A stretch of DNA of 64,000 nucleotides from the NCBI GenBank assembly GCA_009192285.1, contig CM018603.1, positions 3,526,588 through 3,590,587 on the forward strand, written 5' to 3'. The position numbers and the translations under genes are program-made. Within the stretch, counting starts at the first letter, position 1; every line of letters begins with the position of its first letter. Positions 44,600 through 56,970 of this stretch are shown piece after piece. This DNA comes from Morchella semilibera (Eukaryota > Ascomycota > Pezizomycetes > Pezizales > Morchellaceae). The notes under the pieces are model-generated. The model worked only from the letters and a program-made list of their open reading frames with translations, ran no database searches and was not told the DNA's origin.

Positions 44600-47500
44600 T
44601 CTGGGCGCAAATTGTCGGGGGAGATCATATTTCGTTTCTGCGTGCCAGGGACATTAGTAATACCATTTGTTTTGGTGGGTCCCAGGTCTTGCATGTCTTG
44701 AGTGGTGGCAAGGGGGTGGCGGGCGTGTTGATGGGGATTAGCAGTGACTCAATTTCAGGGCTTACGAGTATCATTATTTTCTATTTTTTTTCCTAAGGGT
44801 CTAAAGAGGATGGGGCTTCTTTTTTTTTTCTTTCGTTTTTGTCGTAAAATATTCATGAATATTCTTCTCCTAGCTCCCTTGTTCCTTCGGGATACATGAT
44901 GTTTATAGGTCCTCCAAATTATGGAATGCAGCGGTTATCGAGTGATATTACGTGATTATAATTTGGTGAGGGTTGGCTACGCGAGCGGCAAAGCTTCTAC
45001 CAACAATAAGGGTTGTTTAGACACTCTGCTTGGTGCTGCAGTATGTGAATTACACCAATAGCAGAAGGCGCGCGAGTTGGGTCTAAGCCGTGGTCCGGGA
45101 GTTGTTAGCTATGCACCAAGATCTTCCTAGCCGGAACCGCCGGTGTCACCAGTTCCGCCTCGATTCCTTTGGACTCCTACCAGGAAATTGTCCTCTGGCT
45201 AGACACTATGCGGGACAATATCCCTACGTAGTGTATGTAGTAGCAGTTCAGCCGTTTTGGGGTGGCCATGACTTATATTAGTGTCAAACTGGGGCCTTTA
45301 TCTAGATCAGCCATTAGAAAACCGGCTACTGCGACCAAAAGTCAGGTAATGCCTGGTTTGAATGTTCTAGGCGTATTGGAAGCCATTCTCCAGCGCGATG
45401 CTGAATTCAAGGAGATGGCCCCCACTACTCTTAAGAAGCTTCGATGCCGATACTGGGCACAGCGGGTGGATACTCTTGTAGTAGTGCTCGCGTCAGTTTG
45501 GTTATGTCCTTTGTAAGGTCCGGTACCAAATGCTCTCTAATTGGTCCGTCCTGTGGGCGAATTGGATAGGAGTTTTCAGTCGATTTTCTTTCCCTTTTCT
45601 AGCGTGTTCCCTAGCTGTCATGATCAGTAGGTGATATAGGTCTTGTCTTTTTTTCTTTCTTCCCCCCTGATATAATGCATAGGTGTTTTATTTGCACAGT
45701 TGCGCTGTTGGACCGCAAAAAAAACTGCTCGAACTTTAGTAAGCATATATATATCGGTACCTATCCCTTTGAGTAGATGAAGTATGGCCCTGTGAATTTT
45801 AACAGATACCGGGGGACATCTCTAAACAGCCCCACAGTTCCAAGGGAACGGGCCCGACAACAACTGCTCCGCCCTAGGAGTCGCCCAGAGAATAGGCATA
45901 TATCCCCTCTTAAACCCATTGTACCTGCCTTGAAGACAAGCACCGGGAGATGTTACAGTCTCCAAATGATGGATCCGGACACTGAAACATCTCCCGCCCT
46001 TGGCAGCGCCCAGGGGACAGGTATACCCATTATAAACTAAAACCCACTATCCTTATCCCAATATGCACCAGGAGATGCCTCAGCTCCAAGTGCCGCTTCA
46101 AAAAATGAGGACAAATTGGGTCCCGGGTATCTCTCCCGCTCCCGGCGCTCCCATGGGAGCAAGTAACCCACTTCTAAGCCAAGCCCACTTGTAAGCCAAA
46201 CCACTTTTAAGCCAAACCCACATGTAAACCGAACCCCACTTGTAAACCAAACCCCACTTGTAAACCGAACCCCACTTGTAAACAAAACCCCACTTGGTAA
46301 ACCAACCCCCACTTGGTAAACCAAACCCCACTTGTACACCAAACCCCACTTGGTAAACCGAACCCCATTTGGTAAACCAAACCCCACTTGGTAAACCAAA
46401 CCCCACTTGTAAACCGAACCCCAATTGTAAACCAAACCCCACTTGGTAAACCAAACCCCACTTGTACACCAAACCCCACTTGTACACCAAACCCCACTAT
46501 ATCCATACCAACAAGCACACGGATAGGCCATCTCCAGGTACCATCTCAAATGAGAGTTAGACCAGCTCTCCGACGCTCCCAACCACTGGTAGTGCCCGTA
46601 GTAACGGTAAGAAGAATGATATATCACGCTATATAGGGGGTAAGCTAGCCTTCTGATTCTTATTGGTTACCTGTTTGTTTCTCCTGGGCACGGGGGGGAA
46701 GACTGCCCCCTCTTTGCTGTTTGCTAAGGTTCGTGTCTCTGGGTCTTTAAGGGGCTGAGAATAGAGGGATTGGAATTAGGGGTTGGCTACATGGTGAGGA
46801 ATTCCTTGAAGATTTGGGCATTGTAAATGGGCTGAAGAAAGGATACGAAGAGGGGATGGAAGAAGGGGACAGAGGGGTAAAATAAAGAAGATGAGGGGAA
46901 GATAGCGTGAAGAAATCAACAAAGGCAGGCGGTTGTGCTAATGTCGATGCTGTAAGTGATGCTCCCACTGTAAGAGGGAGAAGGGTGGAAGAAGAAACAA
47001 AGGGGGGAGCAAAACATGTGGGGAAAAGACCCCAAAGTCTGGGTAACCTTTAGATTTCTGCGACTACGTTTATATGTGCATAGTTAGGGCTAGGCGGTGG
47101 TGCCCTGTCCCCAGACTCGATAGCGCCAAGACCCCGCACCCTGAAGGGGCTTCTGGTATTTTGTGGGTGGGTAGACGTCCCTCACAAACTACAAACTACA
47201 AATTATTCTAGTAGAAAGCGGCAGAGAGTACATGTAGTCCATGCGGGTGGTGGTAGCACACTTGACCACGAGAACAATCTACATGTACTAACCCCCCCCC
47301 CCACATATACACACCCCAGACCATGATACGATGCTGGGAATGAAGACCTACACAGCAGGCACACCGCCAGCCACTAAAACACTACAAGAACAGTTTCTCG
47401 ATGCGGAATATGGTATGGTACCCCAAAGCAACGGACGGAGCTGTAGACGGACAGAGCAGAAGGTCAGTTTGTGACCGAGAGCGAGGCCTAGACACGCAGC

Positions 47501-47891
47501 AGCAGCAGCCGAGAAACTAAAAGTACATAGGCCCGTAAAGGTTTCCGGGTATCTTGTCGTTGGAAGGGGTTGGCCCGTGGTCATAAAGCCTTTCTAAATG
47601 CCTATTTAGTATCGCCCATTTCCCAATCTAGCACAAGCCACCGACTCCGCCGTGCGAGTGATTTCCCATGAAGAAACCCATTTACTTTTTGGATTTGGAT
47701 CACCACATATCACTCGCTGCTATACACCCAAACAAAAAGGGATTCAACTGCCGCTCTAGGTTTCGAATATCCAGATGGTACTACAATAATCAGAGCGGGA
47801 AGTCTATCATTTCTACATTTCTACAGTTCTATCTAGTATTACCTACCAAAAAGCCTACGTCGGACTTACTGCGCACAGGGGCCACTCCTAC
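44600..47891. other. Repeat-bearing gene-free region
   Basis: About 3.3 kb without a recognisable gene. It holds the dispersed motif at 44939-44958 and 47655-47674 (plus) and 47697-47716 (minus), TACATGTA at 47229 and 47280, the minisatellite at 46162-46498, and upstream of it (about 45780-46160) two or three degenerate copies of a longer unit marked by ACCRGGAGAT and by ATCTCYCCC. Confidence 0.55.
46162..46498. repeat. Minisatellite, 17-19 bp unit, about 18 copies
   Basis: Tandem units near AACCAAACCCCACTTGTA, in two main length forms: one ends CTTGTA, the other CTTGGTA. First units are degenerate and the last breaks into CCCACTATATCC. All three minus-strand frames stay open through it because the unit lacks stop codons, which creates long artefact frames. 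Confidence 0.9.
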
Positions 47892-48749
47892 CTACCCCTT
47901 CACCAACAGCCTCGAACTCGGCGTCGGCGGCGCCCACCCTCTCCCCGCTATGAGCCCCGCAAGCCCCCATTCCACACGCCCATACTACACAATCAGCACG
48001 CCTTCCAGTCCACACGGGACAAGTGGGTACTCACGAGTTTCTTCTCCGGGCTGACAATGCCCTCCTTCACCCAGACCGCATACGAGCCCATCAGGTTCGC
48101 CATCAACACGTCCGTGAACAGGCGGTCTCCCACGACCGCGACCTGGTCCGGCCGTGTCACACCAATGTCCGCCGCGACGAGGTGCTCAAAGATTTCGTTG
48201 TAGCAGCCGGGTTTCTGTTCTGTTAGCCGAGCGAGACGGGGGGTTGCAGACAGGGGCGGAGACCCCCGGGGGGGAAGGGGTACCTTAGTAGAGTGCCGGA
48301 GGACGCGGACACCCGTGTTCTGTTCTAAGATGGCCGCCTGCACCGGTCAGTCAGCAGTTCTTCCCAGGGAAAGGGGTGGGGGACGATAACGCACCTCTTT
48401 ACCGCCAGGGTCGTCCCATGTCGTCCCAGACGAATTGCTCACGATCAAGAGGCGATCGCCTGGATACGCCTCCTTGAGCCTCCGAAATTTCTCCTATGCG
48501 GCCGTCAGCTACCACCACCACCACCACTACAGCAAAGGGCGACTACGTTACGTTATACGCCGGGAAGACGTCGAGCGCGTGCGGGACCGCAAAGCAGTTG
48601 TCCTTATCGAGGACGACGGCACGGATGCCGGGCGCGACGGGGACGGGGAGGTCGGCGAAGGTGGGGATTGTAAGGTGGGGCGCGCAGAGGGTGGGCTTGT
48701 GCAGGACGCGGAGGGCGTTGAGGGTTGCGGAGAGGTTGAAGGTTACCAT
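47892..48749 (-). CDS. GEP4: Mitochondrial phosphatidylglycerophosphate phosphatase (HAD family)
   Basis: Removes phosphate from phosphatidylglycerolphosphate in the cardiolipin pathway at the matrix face of the inner membrane. A 207-residue enzyme in five exons: 48749-48552, 48493-48395, 48337-48284, 48214-48035, 47984-47892; introns 58, 57, 69 and 50 bp. All HAD motifs are visible: motif I VVLDKDNCF (DKDN at residues 48-51), motif II LLIVSNSSG, motif III HSTKKPGC, motif IV VAVVGDRLFTDVLMAN. The N terminus FNLSATLNALRVLHKPTLCAP and PHLTIPTFADLP match Gep4. Length is close to yeast Gep4 (185 aa). The last exon, YGRVEWGLAGLIAGRGWAPP, was set by an acceptor TAG at 47985-47987 and gives the usual C-terminal helix. 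(CCA)n lies in intron 1. Intact and confidently assigned. Confidence 0.93.
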
Positions 48750-49291
48750 TGCGGCGGGTGATTGGTGGTGATTGTGAGATGTGAGTGAGTGAGTGAGTGA
48801 GATGGGACGTTGGTTGGGTGGTATTTACCCGGAGTATGGGGAATGCTTGTTAGTGAGGTGCGCTAATATATTTTAATTTTGTAGGGATGCTTATTTGAAC
48901 CGCAACAACGCGCGCAGCAACAACGCCGCCGACGTCAAGTGGTGGATTTACTCTAATCCGGCTCTCTTTAATATATCTTTAATTATTTACTGACATTCCA
49001 CCATCTGACGAAGTATCCTTGAGAAATTATGTAGGTACATGTATCTAGTATGTAAGGATAAGACGAACCAGTAAGCTTACCATGTTATGAAAAGTCCACT
49101 CTTCCATCTTTTCCCCCCCTCATCATCCCTCACTCACTCAAATATCACTTTCATCGGAACCTTAACTCAAATAATCGATTTCCATAACAGCATAACGGCT
49201 AATTACAAACAACCTCCCAGCCAGACCCATAAACAAAAACAAAAAGGAAATAATCGCTACATTAAATACGTCCAAGAGCTCACCATACATA
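48750..49291. other. Intergenic region, GEP4 promoter and transporter 3' flank
   Basis: A (GTGA)n microsatellite lies at about 48781-48801, 32-52 bp upstream of the GEP4 start. TACATGTA at 49036-49043. No gene. Confidence 0.5.
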
Positions 49292-51101
49292 CTAACCAGA
49301 GGCAACATGGCCATCACTCTTATACTCCATAAACTTCCTCGCCGGAACGCCCTCCCTGAAGCGCTCATCAATCTCCGAGAAGGTTAGTCCCTTGAACTCG
49401 GGCACACAGAAGTACACCCAGACCGTGCACATAAGACTTGTCGCGCCAAAGATGAAGCCGACCTTTCCCTTGAGGTTTGCCTCGTCGGGGTTGACCTATC
49501 AACTTGTGTTAGAGATTGAATCGATAGGGAGTATAGCGCCAACATACCAGGTACGGGATTGCAAAGTTCATAATCAGTCCCCAAAGACTCTGAACGACGG
49601 TTGTAAGACCGATAGTCCTACTCCTCAGGCGCGGGCTGCTCGCTTCTCCCAGGATGACATACCCCATTGCACCGATAGTCAGGAACCAGACATAGGCATA
49701 GATGACCGTCAGACTACTCTGGACCCACTGCGCGGCCGCCGTCGGGACCACATCCATCACACCAATGAGGGCCAAGATGACCGTCAGCACAGCCATACCC
49801 ACCAGGGTCACAATCCTCCTTCCGGCACTGTTGACCAGCCACCAAGAGCTGATATTCCCAGCAACACCGCAAGCCGTGACCCCCACGCCCAAAGAGAAGG
49901 TCTGTGACGTTGGCAGCCCCGCAAGCTGGAAGAAGTAGGTCGAGTACCCCAGCACAAAGATGATACCCGACAGGTGCTGGCAGCAGAAGGCGCCCAGCGT
50001 GATCATGGTTCTGCGGGCATCAACACCACGGAAGCAGTCCGCCCAGGTAGCCTGCGCGTACAGCTCGCTCTCAAGCCTCAACGTCTGCTCAATCTGCGCA
50101 AGGCGCGGCCTGATATCCCGGTCCTTGCCATGGAGCCTCTGCAGCGATGCCGCAGCAGCATCCATGTTCCCCTTCCTCACCAGGTGCCACGGCGACTCGG
50201 GCGCAAACGGGAGCACCAGTATCAAGAACGCCGGGAGGAAAAACTGGATACAGAACGGCCCCCTATACGCCCACCTATCTTCGCGCTCGCCAAACGCCTT
50301 GATGACGGCATTGGAGAGCAGCTGCCCAATCACGATTGCAAGTGAGACGCCGCATGTAGTGATACCGCGGAGCACCACGGGCGAGATCTCGGAGCAGTAG
50401 GCCGGCGCCATACTCAGATAGAAGCCGAGCGCGAAGCCGAGCACCATCTTTGCGACGACGAAGACGGCGCGGGTGGATGCGGCGACCTCCAGGGCAATTC
50501 CGATAACGAGAAGCCACGAGCCAGCCCACATGCACCATTTTCGGCCAATGCGGTCGGCAACGTAACCGGATGCTAGACCGCCGAAGAACTGGCCGACTGC
50601 AAACATACAAATGCAATCGTTAGCTACATACATAGCGGGGGTTATGAAACAGAAGAGTTCTGAGAACGGCGGATACGTACCGGAAGACATGACATTGAAC
50701 GCCGTCTGCCAATTCGCCGGTAGAACTGCCTGCCCGTTGAAGATGTATCCAAAGTCCCTTCGGAACGAGTTGACACTGATTGCCGCACCGTTCTACACAC
50801 CCCTCACAATTAACTTTACAATCACACAAAGAGGGTGGATAAAGAAAAAAATACTCACCACCTGCGCATCAAACCCCCAACTCAGCGCCGCGGCCGCAAA
50901 TACCGCCGCCCACAGAATAACACCCTTCTCCTCGCGAAACGCCTGCTTGAAAGTCTGCTCATGCTCGCGCTTCGTCTCGGCATCAAAGAGGCTCTGGTCC
51001 TTACTCAGGTCCTCGAGATGCTGCGGGACGGGCTGGGGCTGCTTCTCGTCGCTGTCGTGTGAAGCCATTGCTGGTGCTGGTGCTTGCTGGATGGGGTCCA
51101 T
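49292..51101 (-). CDS. MFS sugar transporter, sugar porter family, alpha-glucoside/maltose permease type
   Basis: A 535-residue proton symporter-type protein in exons 51101-50859, 50792-50681, 50596-49548 and 49495-49292. Introns are 66, 84 and 52 bp. Cytosolic N terminus of about 70 residues, then ALSWGFDAQVNGAAISVNSF opens span 1; GGLASGYVADRIGRKWC is the loop 2-3 MFS motif; YCSEISPVVLRG and PESPWHLVRKGN mark the central region, PESPW being usual in fungal alpha-glucoside permeases rather than the PESPRWL of many hexose carriers. The second half has QHLSGIIFVLGYSTYFF, NSAGRRIVTLVG, and VPEFKGLTFSEIDERF, the typical C-terminal PETKG-like element. An internal ATG at 51067 is an alternative start. 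It is read divergently from a GH1 beta-glucosidase 1.5 kb away, which suggests uptake of a glucoside that the enzyme then splits. Intact, GC-rich codons. Confidence 0.9.
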
Positions 51102-52633
51102 AGAGGCCGGTGGAGGTAGGGGGGTTATATACTCTTCTGAGCCCGACACTGTGCAGGAACCGAAAGGGAGGGAACGTAAACAAGGCTGGCTACTACTACT
51201 AGCTCTACCGGGGTGGATGAGTACAATTTTTGTGCGAAGCACACCAGATCGGGAGGTCTGTGCCTGTCGTGCTCACATTGCGGAGGCGGCGTCGCAGCGA
51301 AGTGCGCGAAAGGGGGGAAAGCCTCATCCCCCGCCGCCGGAGTTGCTGATTATGATTATGATCATGATGGTTATTATGGAGAGTGCCGCTAGAAGTTGTA
51401 TGTATGCTAACAAGCATAAAGGCTACATGTAGTACTTACTAGCAGCTAACCATTTATGCGCATAATAATAACAAAACCCCAATTACCCGAGTGACATGAC
51501 ATTATTCCAGTCTCTGCCATACTACTTTACAAACACATTACAAAGCAACAGCTCCATCTCTACTTAACTCCAGGTAACCGAAACCCAACACCCCGGGCCG
51601 GGAAAACGTGGGGAAGCGAAAAAAAAAAGACGGGGAAGCCAATATGCAAGCAAGAAAACAGATGACCTTAACCGATTACCCGGAATGCGGGGGGGATGAG
51701 TGAAAGAGATGAGTGAAAGCGGAGCGGAGCTGAGACATGCTGGTTGCTTTTTCCTACTTTAGTTGTGCGTGCTATAGATATCGAGTGACAGTCCATGATC
51801 CGCTGACCGGGGAGTGTCGGTGATGTTACCGATTATTGGGACGAAAGCCGATACCGGACCAGGGAAGGGGAGGGGAGGGAGGGGTCGCCGTTATCGATGT
51901 GCCTGGCGACGGGCATACGCAATGCAATGGTGGGGTGGCCCGCCAGTGATGATGTAGCCAGGTCTCTAAGAGGTACATACCGGGCCATGCATTACCGAGT
52001 ACCGGCGCTTCACTAACTACCAAAACCTTAACTGTACCTACCTCCATGTAAGTACCTACCGGTGTCTCTCACAGAAAACCCACACGCCGATACTCCCCAT
52101 TTAGGCAAAAGGGTAATTACGGAGTGCCCAGCTCCGTAGTTGTGTGTGTGTGTGTGTGTGTGTGTGTTTTAGGCCGTCCATGAGTTTGAAACTATTGGGG
52201 CGGCGGAGGATATATTTTGGTGTTGCGATTATTTTTACTATACCCGTCGCGATTAAGCGAAAGTGTGGGGTGCAGGATGGGGAAGGGAAGGAGGAGGGAC
52301 CGGGTACTTCAGCCTGATATGAATTACTCAAAGATAATCCGGACCCTTGGCCTGCGCTGCTTCTTTCTCGGGGGGTGGGGGGGAGGGGGGAGTTTCGGTC
52401 ATTGGTTTGGCTGGTAGGGCCCGAAGTTTATATCAGGCTCCTGAAATCACTGTAGACCTTTTTTTTTTTTACTGTTATTATTATTTATTCTTGCCAGTAA
52501 ACAAGTCATTAGTAGTACATAGCTATATCTATCTATCTCGATATCACCTATATAGATAGCACTTAGCATCCTTTTTTTCTACCTCGATACATACGATACC
52601 TTCAATTACCATCCTCTTCTCTTTCTGCCCAAA
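51102..52633. promoter_or_regulatory. Divergent promoter region between transporter and beta-glucosidase
   Basis: About 1.5 kb shared upstream DNA. It holds dispersed-motif copies at 51488-51507 and 51782-51801 (plus), TACATGTA at 51424-51431, a (TG)n tract of about 13 repeats at 52141-52167, and a T-run near 52459-52469. Candidate control region for joint expression of the two genes. Confidence 0.5.
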
Positions 52634-54326
52634 ATGAGCGCCGCAACACTCCCCAAAGACTTTCTCTGGGGCTATGCCACAGGTACACCCCTCCCTCTCC
52701 CCCTTTACCATAGAGTCCCTAACTAACACCACCCCCCAGCATCCGCCCAAGTCGAAGGCTCCCCCACCGCCGACGGCCGCGGCCTCTCCATCTGGGACAC
52801 CTTCTCCTCTCTCCCCAACGTCACCGAAGACGGCCTCTCCAACGCCATCGGCACAAACTCCTACGCCAACTGGGCCAGCGACATCGCGCTCATGAAGTCC
52901 TACGGCGTCAACGCGCACCGCTTCTCCCTCTCCTGGTCGCGCATCATCCCCGCCGGCAGCGCCACCTCCCCGCTCAACCCCGCAGGAATCGCCCACTACC
53001 AGCGCTTCATGCGGGCGCTGCTCGACGCCGGGATCGAGCCGATCCCAACCCTCTTCCACTGGGACCTGCCGCAGGCGCTGGAGGACGAGTATGGTGGCTT
53101 TCTGTCGGAGCGTGTCCTGCCCGACTTTGAGCGCTATGCGAGGGTGTGCTTCGAGAGCTTTGGACATCTGGTCAAGGCGTGGTTGACCATTAATGAGCCG
53201 AATGTCTTTGCGGTGCTGGGGCACTGCATTGGTGCCCATGCCCCGGGGAGGAGTAGTAGCGGCGAGGGGAAGCGGAAGGGGGACTCGTTCAGAGAGCCCT
53301 ATATTGTAGGGCATTATTTGATGCTGGCCCATGCGAGGGCGGTGAGTGTGTATCGCAAGGAATTTGCCGAGAAGCAGGGCGGGCAGATCGGGATTGTTAT
53401 CAACGGAAACTGGGCGGAGCCGTGGGATGCGACTGAAGAGAGTATGTTGTGGACAAACCCGCCGAGTGATCATTACCACCTGCTAACAGATTTCAAAAAC
53501 ATAGGCAAACAGGCAGCAGAGAACTACTTGACGCTGTCGACGCTGTGGCTCAGCGACCCTGTCTTCACGGGCGACTACCCCCCGCTTCTACGGAAGCTTG
53601 TCGGTGACCGGCTGCCCACATTCACCGCAGAGGAGTCGGCGCTCTTGAAGGGTAGCAGTGACTTCCTCGGGCTGAACCACTACACGACCTTCTATGCGCG
53701 GAAGCGTGTCACGCCCATCAAGGACGGCGACTGGCAGAACCACTTTTTCGGCGAGAACGAGGCTACCCCCATCGCTCCAGACGGGACAGAGATCGGCCCA
53801 AAGGCGGGGCTGAGTTGGGTGCGGCCTGTACCGTGGGGTTTTGGGAAGCTCCTCAGGTTCCTGTGGAGGAGATATGACAGGGACATCTGGGTCACTGAGG
53901 TTAGTTTTGTTTTGCTATTACTTGCGAGCTGGGCGTGGATTACTAAATGCTTGATATTGTAGAATGGAGTCATCTGTCCCGGGGAGAAAGATATGGGTAA
54001 ACAAGAGGCCCTAGAGGATGACTTCCGGATTGATTATTTCCGTGGGTATATTGACGCGCTGGCGGAGTGTGTCAAAGAGGGTGTGCCCATCAAGAGCTAT
54101 CTTGCGTGGGCATTCGCAGACAACTTTGAGTGTAAGTTCATGCCTATTCTTTGGTTAGCTAGATAAACGATGTGCTAATGGGCGCGATGTAGGGCAAGAG
54201 GGATATACAGCAAAGTTTGGCGTAACCTATGTAGACCATAAGAATAACTGCGAGATGACACCAAAGAAGAGTGCGCTGTGGATGAAGGAGTATATGGCGG
54301 AAAAGATGGGACTGAAAGAAAATTGA
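52634..54326 (+). CDS. Intracellular beta-glucosidase, glycoside hydrolase family 1
   Basis: A 482-residue retaining glycosidase in exons 52634-52682, 52740-53441, 53505-53899, 53963-54131 and 54193-54326; introns 57, 63, 63 and 61 bp. No signal peptide, so cytosolic action on imported disaccharide is expected. Order follows the GH1 barrel: FLWGYATASAQVEGSPTADG at the N terminus, RFSLSWSRIIPAG, LFHWDLPQALEDEYGG, acid/base Glu169 in WLTINEPNVFA, LGLNHYTTFYARKR, nucleophile Glu382 in WVTENGV, and AWAFADNFEWQEGYTAKFG before the end. Intron 2 has no stop and is a multiple of three; its acceptor CATAG at 53500-53504 restores the usual spacing between PWD and WLSDP. GC-rich third positions suggest strong expression. 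Substrate could be cellobiose or another beta-glucoside; sequence alone does not decide. Confidence 0.94.
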
Positions 54327-55646
54327 GTCGTATGTGGCAAGGGCTTTTTATTTATGTAAATAGATTTCAATATTGTTTATCCTCAGCCAAAACCTGAATG
54401 GTGGTAGAAACACGGCCCTTAAAATCCACTACATGTAGCTACACATACGTTATCAGAGACTCTCGCTGCTAGCGTAAGCAAGGGCCAAAGTGGAGGGCTC
54501 CGGCCCGAGTGAGAAATTATGAGAAACCAATAAAGTTGTTATCCCTACAAGTAAATGAATCTTAGCGAACCCAGTACGCCCCAACGACGAGATTTGAGTG
54601 TGGGCAGTTTATTGTGGGGTTGAGGTAAAATCGTACCGCCCAGTCTGCCCCACTGGCTACATGTATCTTTCCGTTGATAAAAAAGATCTATAGGCTGTTC
54701 CCAGAAATCCTAGCATTGGCACTGGCACGGGCCCCAAAGGTCGGGCCTAAACCAGAGAGGTACATACGGAGGGGAAAAAAAATTGAAATGGTTGTTACTA
54801 CACAGCCAAAGAGAACCTGCTCCCCAAAATTGTAAGAAAGAAATTAATAAAAATAAAAATCGAGTGTCCCCGAACCTCCGTACAAGTAGATGTGCCAAAT
54901 TCCTATATATAGTATACTTCTATTCGGCACGTAGAGGCCGTTTCTCGTCTACTGCATGATCGAAAGCTTAGGGTGGTGGAAGACCTGTTCATCGCTGTAT
55001 ATATTGACAAAACAACGAGGCATGAAGAAGAGTAGAAGAAAAGTAATATCTGTCTTCTTTACGACACTCCTGCCATGTACGTAACATGATTTTGGTTGGG
55101 GCCGATGATACTACATTATGTATATCATGGGATTTAAAGGGAAACATCGACAAATCCGCGTGAGTAGGAAGACCCGTTAGCCTAGATTTGCAGAAATTAA
55201 ACTTTGAACACTCTCTACCCGAGATCTTGGTCTGCACATATCCGTCACAGACCAAGATATTCGTAAGCCCATGTCTTCGATACTAGATCATGAGATATAC
55301 TCGTCCCTGATCAGCAGCTATACCCAGAAAAATGTTTCATCACAATTAATTGTAAATAACCTACGGAGCCTCTACTTACACCAGTGTTCCCGTCCCGTCC
55401 CCTCCTTCTCACTTCCTCCTCTTCCCCCTTCTTTTCCTCTTCCCCCTTCTTCTCCTCCTCTTCATCATCCCTCCTCATCCTCACTTTCTTTACCATCATC
55501 TTCATCATCTTCATAATCCTCAACTTCATCTACATCAGCCCCATCTAATCATCTTCTTTATAATTACTTTGACCATCAGCAATTTCTTTTGCATTTACTT
55601 CCCTATCTCTATACGTTTTTTAGTATATTTTAAAAGACCCAGTACG
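54327..55646. other. Intergenic region with pyrimidine-rich promoter tract
   Basis: Dispersed-motif copies at 54506-54525 (plus) and a weaker one at 55284-55303 (minus). TACATGTA at 54430 and 54658. From about 55388 to 55560 the plus strand is nearly all C, T and CAT repeats, a long pyrimidine tract just before the next gene. Confidence 0.55.
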
Positions 55647-56970
55647 ATGGATGAAACCGTCTACAAGGTGGTGGGGTATTACCTCGCCCCACCACCACCA
55701 GCGGTCCTTCCAGCCCTTATCAATTTGACAATTAGTAATATCAACGACAATTGGACTCTTGATGCATCACCAATCGTCTTTAGCGGAACTCATATGAATT
55801 TATATCAGCTCCCACAGGCTCCTGTAGCCGCTAAACCATGCTACTGCGGCCATAGGATGGTACTCCCCAACGAACAAGAAGGCAACTGGGATGATCATTG
55901 GGATTGCTCCGCTCTTTGCAAAATGTGGCAACGCAATAGATTTCGTGAACAGAGCCTTTATGGCCCACAGTATGAATATAACCTCTTTGTTGAGGAATAC
56001 TGTAAGAACTCCATTGAGATCATAGCTTATCACTCGTGACTAATAAGGAGACTTCCAAAGTTGACGATGACGAAACCCCGCTCCTCGAGAGAGAGAGTCC
56101 ATTTGATGAACCTCCTATCTGGGAAAGAGCCTTAATTTTGATTAGAAGCGGGAAGAATGGCCCAGTAGATGTCCGTCCGGATCAAGGTATGTTAGGTATG
56201 CTGTTGCTGAACAGTGATATCTTGAGCTAATACAACCCTGACCAGACGAGCTTTCGTATGTGAAGAGGTTCCTGAAATCAGTCTGCCATGACGAGAGTAA
56301 ATGGATCAATCGTTTTCCAGCAGAAAAGGAGGGAAATGTTCCCATCGGTGATGCGATTGACGATTCAGGGTTCGTTGATGGCAAACTTATCGAGCCCGAT
56401 GAAGGCGAACTCGGCGATGATGAGTTCGACGGGTTCAATACGGATGAATATAACACCGATGACGAGTATGAAAATGGTTCGGTCTCTGAGCAAGATTCCG
56501 ATGAAACAAGCGAGGAAGACCTCAATGAGGGGGTGGCCTCCCAACCAGAGTATGCAAGTGACGACGCGCAGGAAAATAGCTCGGTCTCTGAGAAGAGTTC
56601 TAATAAAGCCAGCGAGGAAGAATTTGATGAAAAAGTTGCCTTCCAGCAAGAGTATGCAAGCGATGACGAACTTAACGAAAGAAAAATACTCCAGCCGAAC
56701 TACGTGACTGAAGGAGGGTACGATGCAAGTAAAGTTGCTCAGCAGCAACTTGCAATCATGAAGGAGATTGACCAAAGAAATGCTAATCTAAAAAGAGATG
56801 ACGCTATCAAGCAGGAGAGCAACGATGAGGCTGGTAGCAAAAACGAAAAAGAGGACAGCACGGATGATGACGAATATGAAGGGAAGTACTGGGGAAGATT
56901 TGTAGAGAGGGAGAGGAGAGTCCCAAGGCCATGGGAGGATGAGCCATTGGACTATGGCAATCACGCATAA
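55647..56970 (+). CDS. Acidic repeat-bearing protein of unknown function
   Basis: Not recognised. A 401-residue protein in exons 55647-56001, 56061-56186 and 56246-56970. Intron 1 (59 bp) was set by donor GTAAGA, branch TGACTAAT and acceptor CAAAG; it removes what otherwise looks like a frameshift, and it contains a dispersed-motif copy. The N-terminal 120 residues look folded: YKVVGYYLAPPPPAVLPALI, then a Cys/Trp-rich block CYCGHRMVLPNEQEG, WDDHWDCSALCKMWQRNRF. The rest is highly acidic and probably disordered, with two diverged tandem copies of a unit of about 35 residues, each with SVSE, SEE and EYASDD. The C terminus switches to basic/aromatic: YWGRFVERERRVPRPWEDE. No membrane span or signal peptide. 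The Cys pattern might bind a metal, but that is speculation. Confidence 0.7.
56017..56036 (-). promoter_or_regulatory. Dispersed 20-bp motif copy inside an intron
   Basis: Minus strand CGAGTGATAAGCTATGATCT within intron 1 of the acidic-protein gene. It matches the window-wide consensus at both half-sites. Confidence 0.6.

Noticed and set aside
46037-46627. Long minus-strand open frames of repeated KWGLVYQVGFGLP type
   Set aside because: All three minus-strand frames are open through the minisatellite because its unit contains no stop; the frames change with 18 and 19 bp units, so no protein is being conserved.
56002-56060. Apparent frameshift after IEIIAYHS in the acidic protein
   Set aside because: A 59-bp intron with donor GTAAGA, branch TGACTAAT and acceptor AAAG restores the frame without any sequence change.
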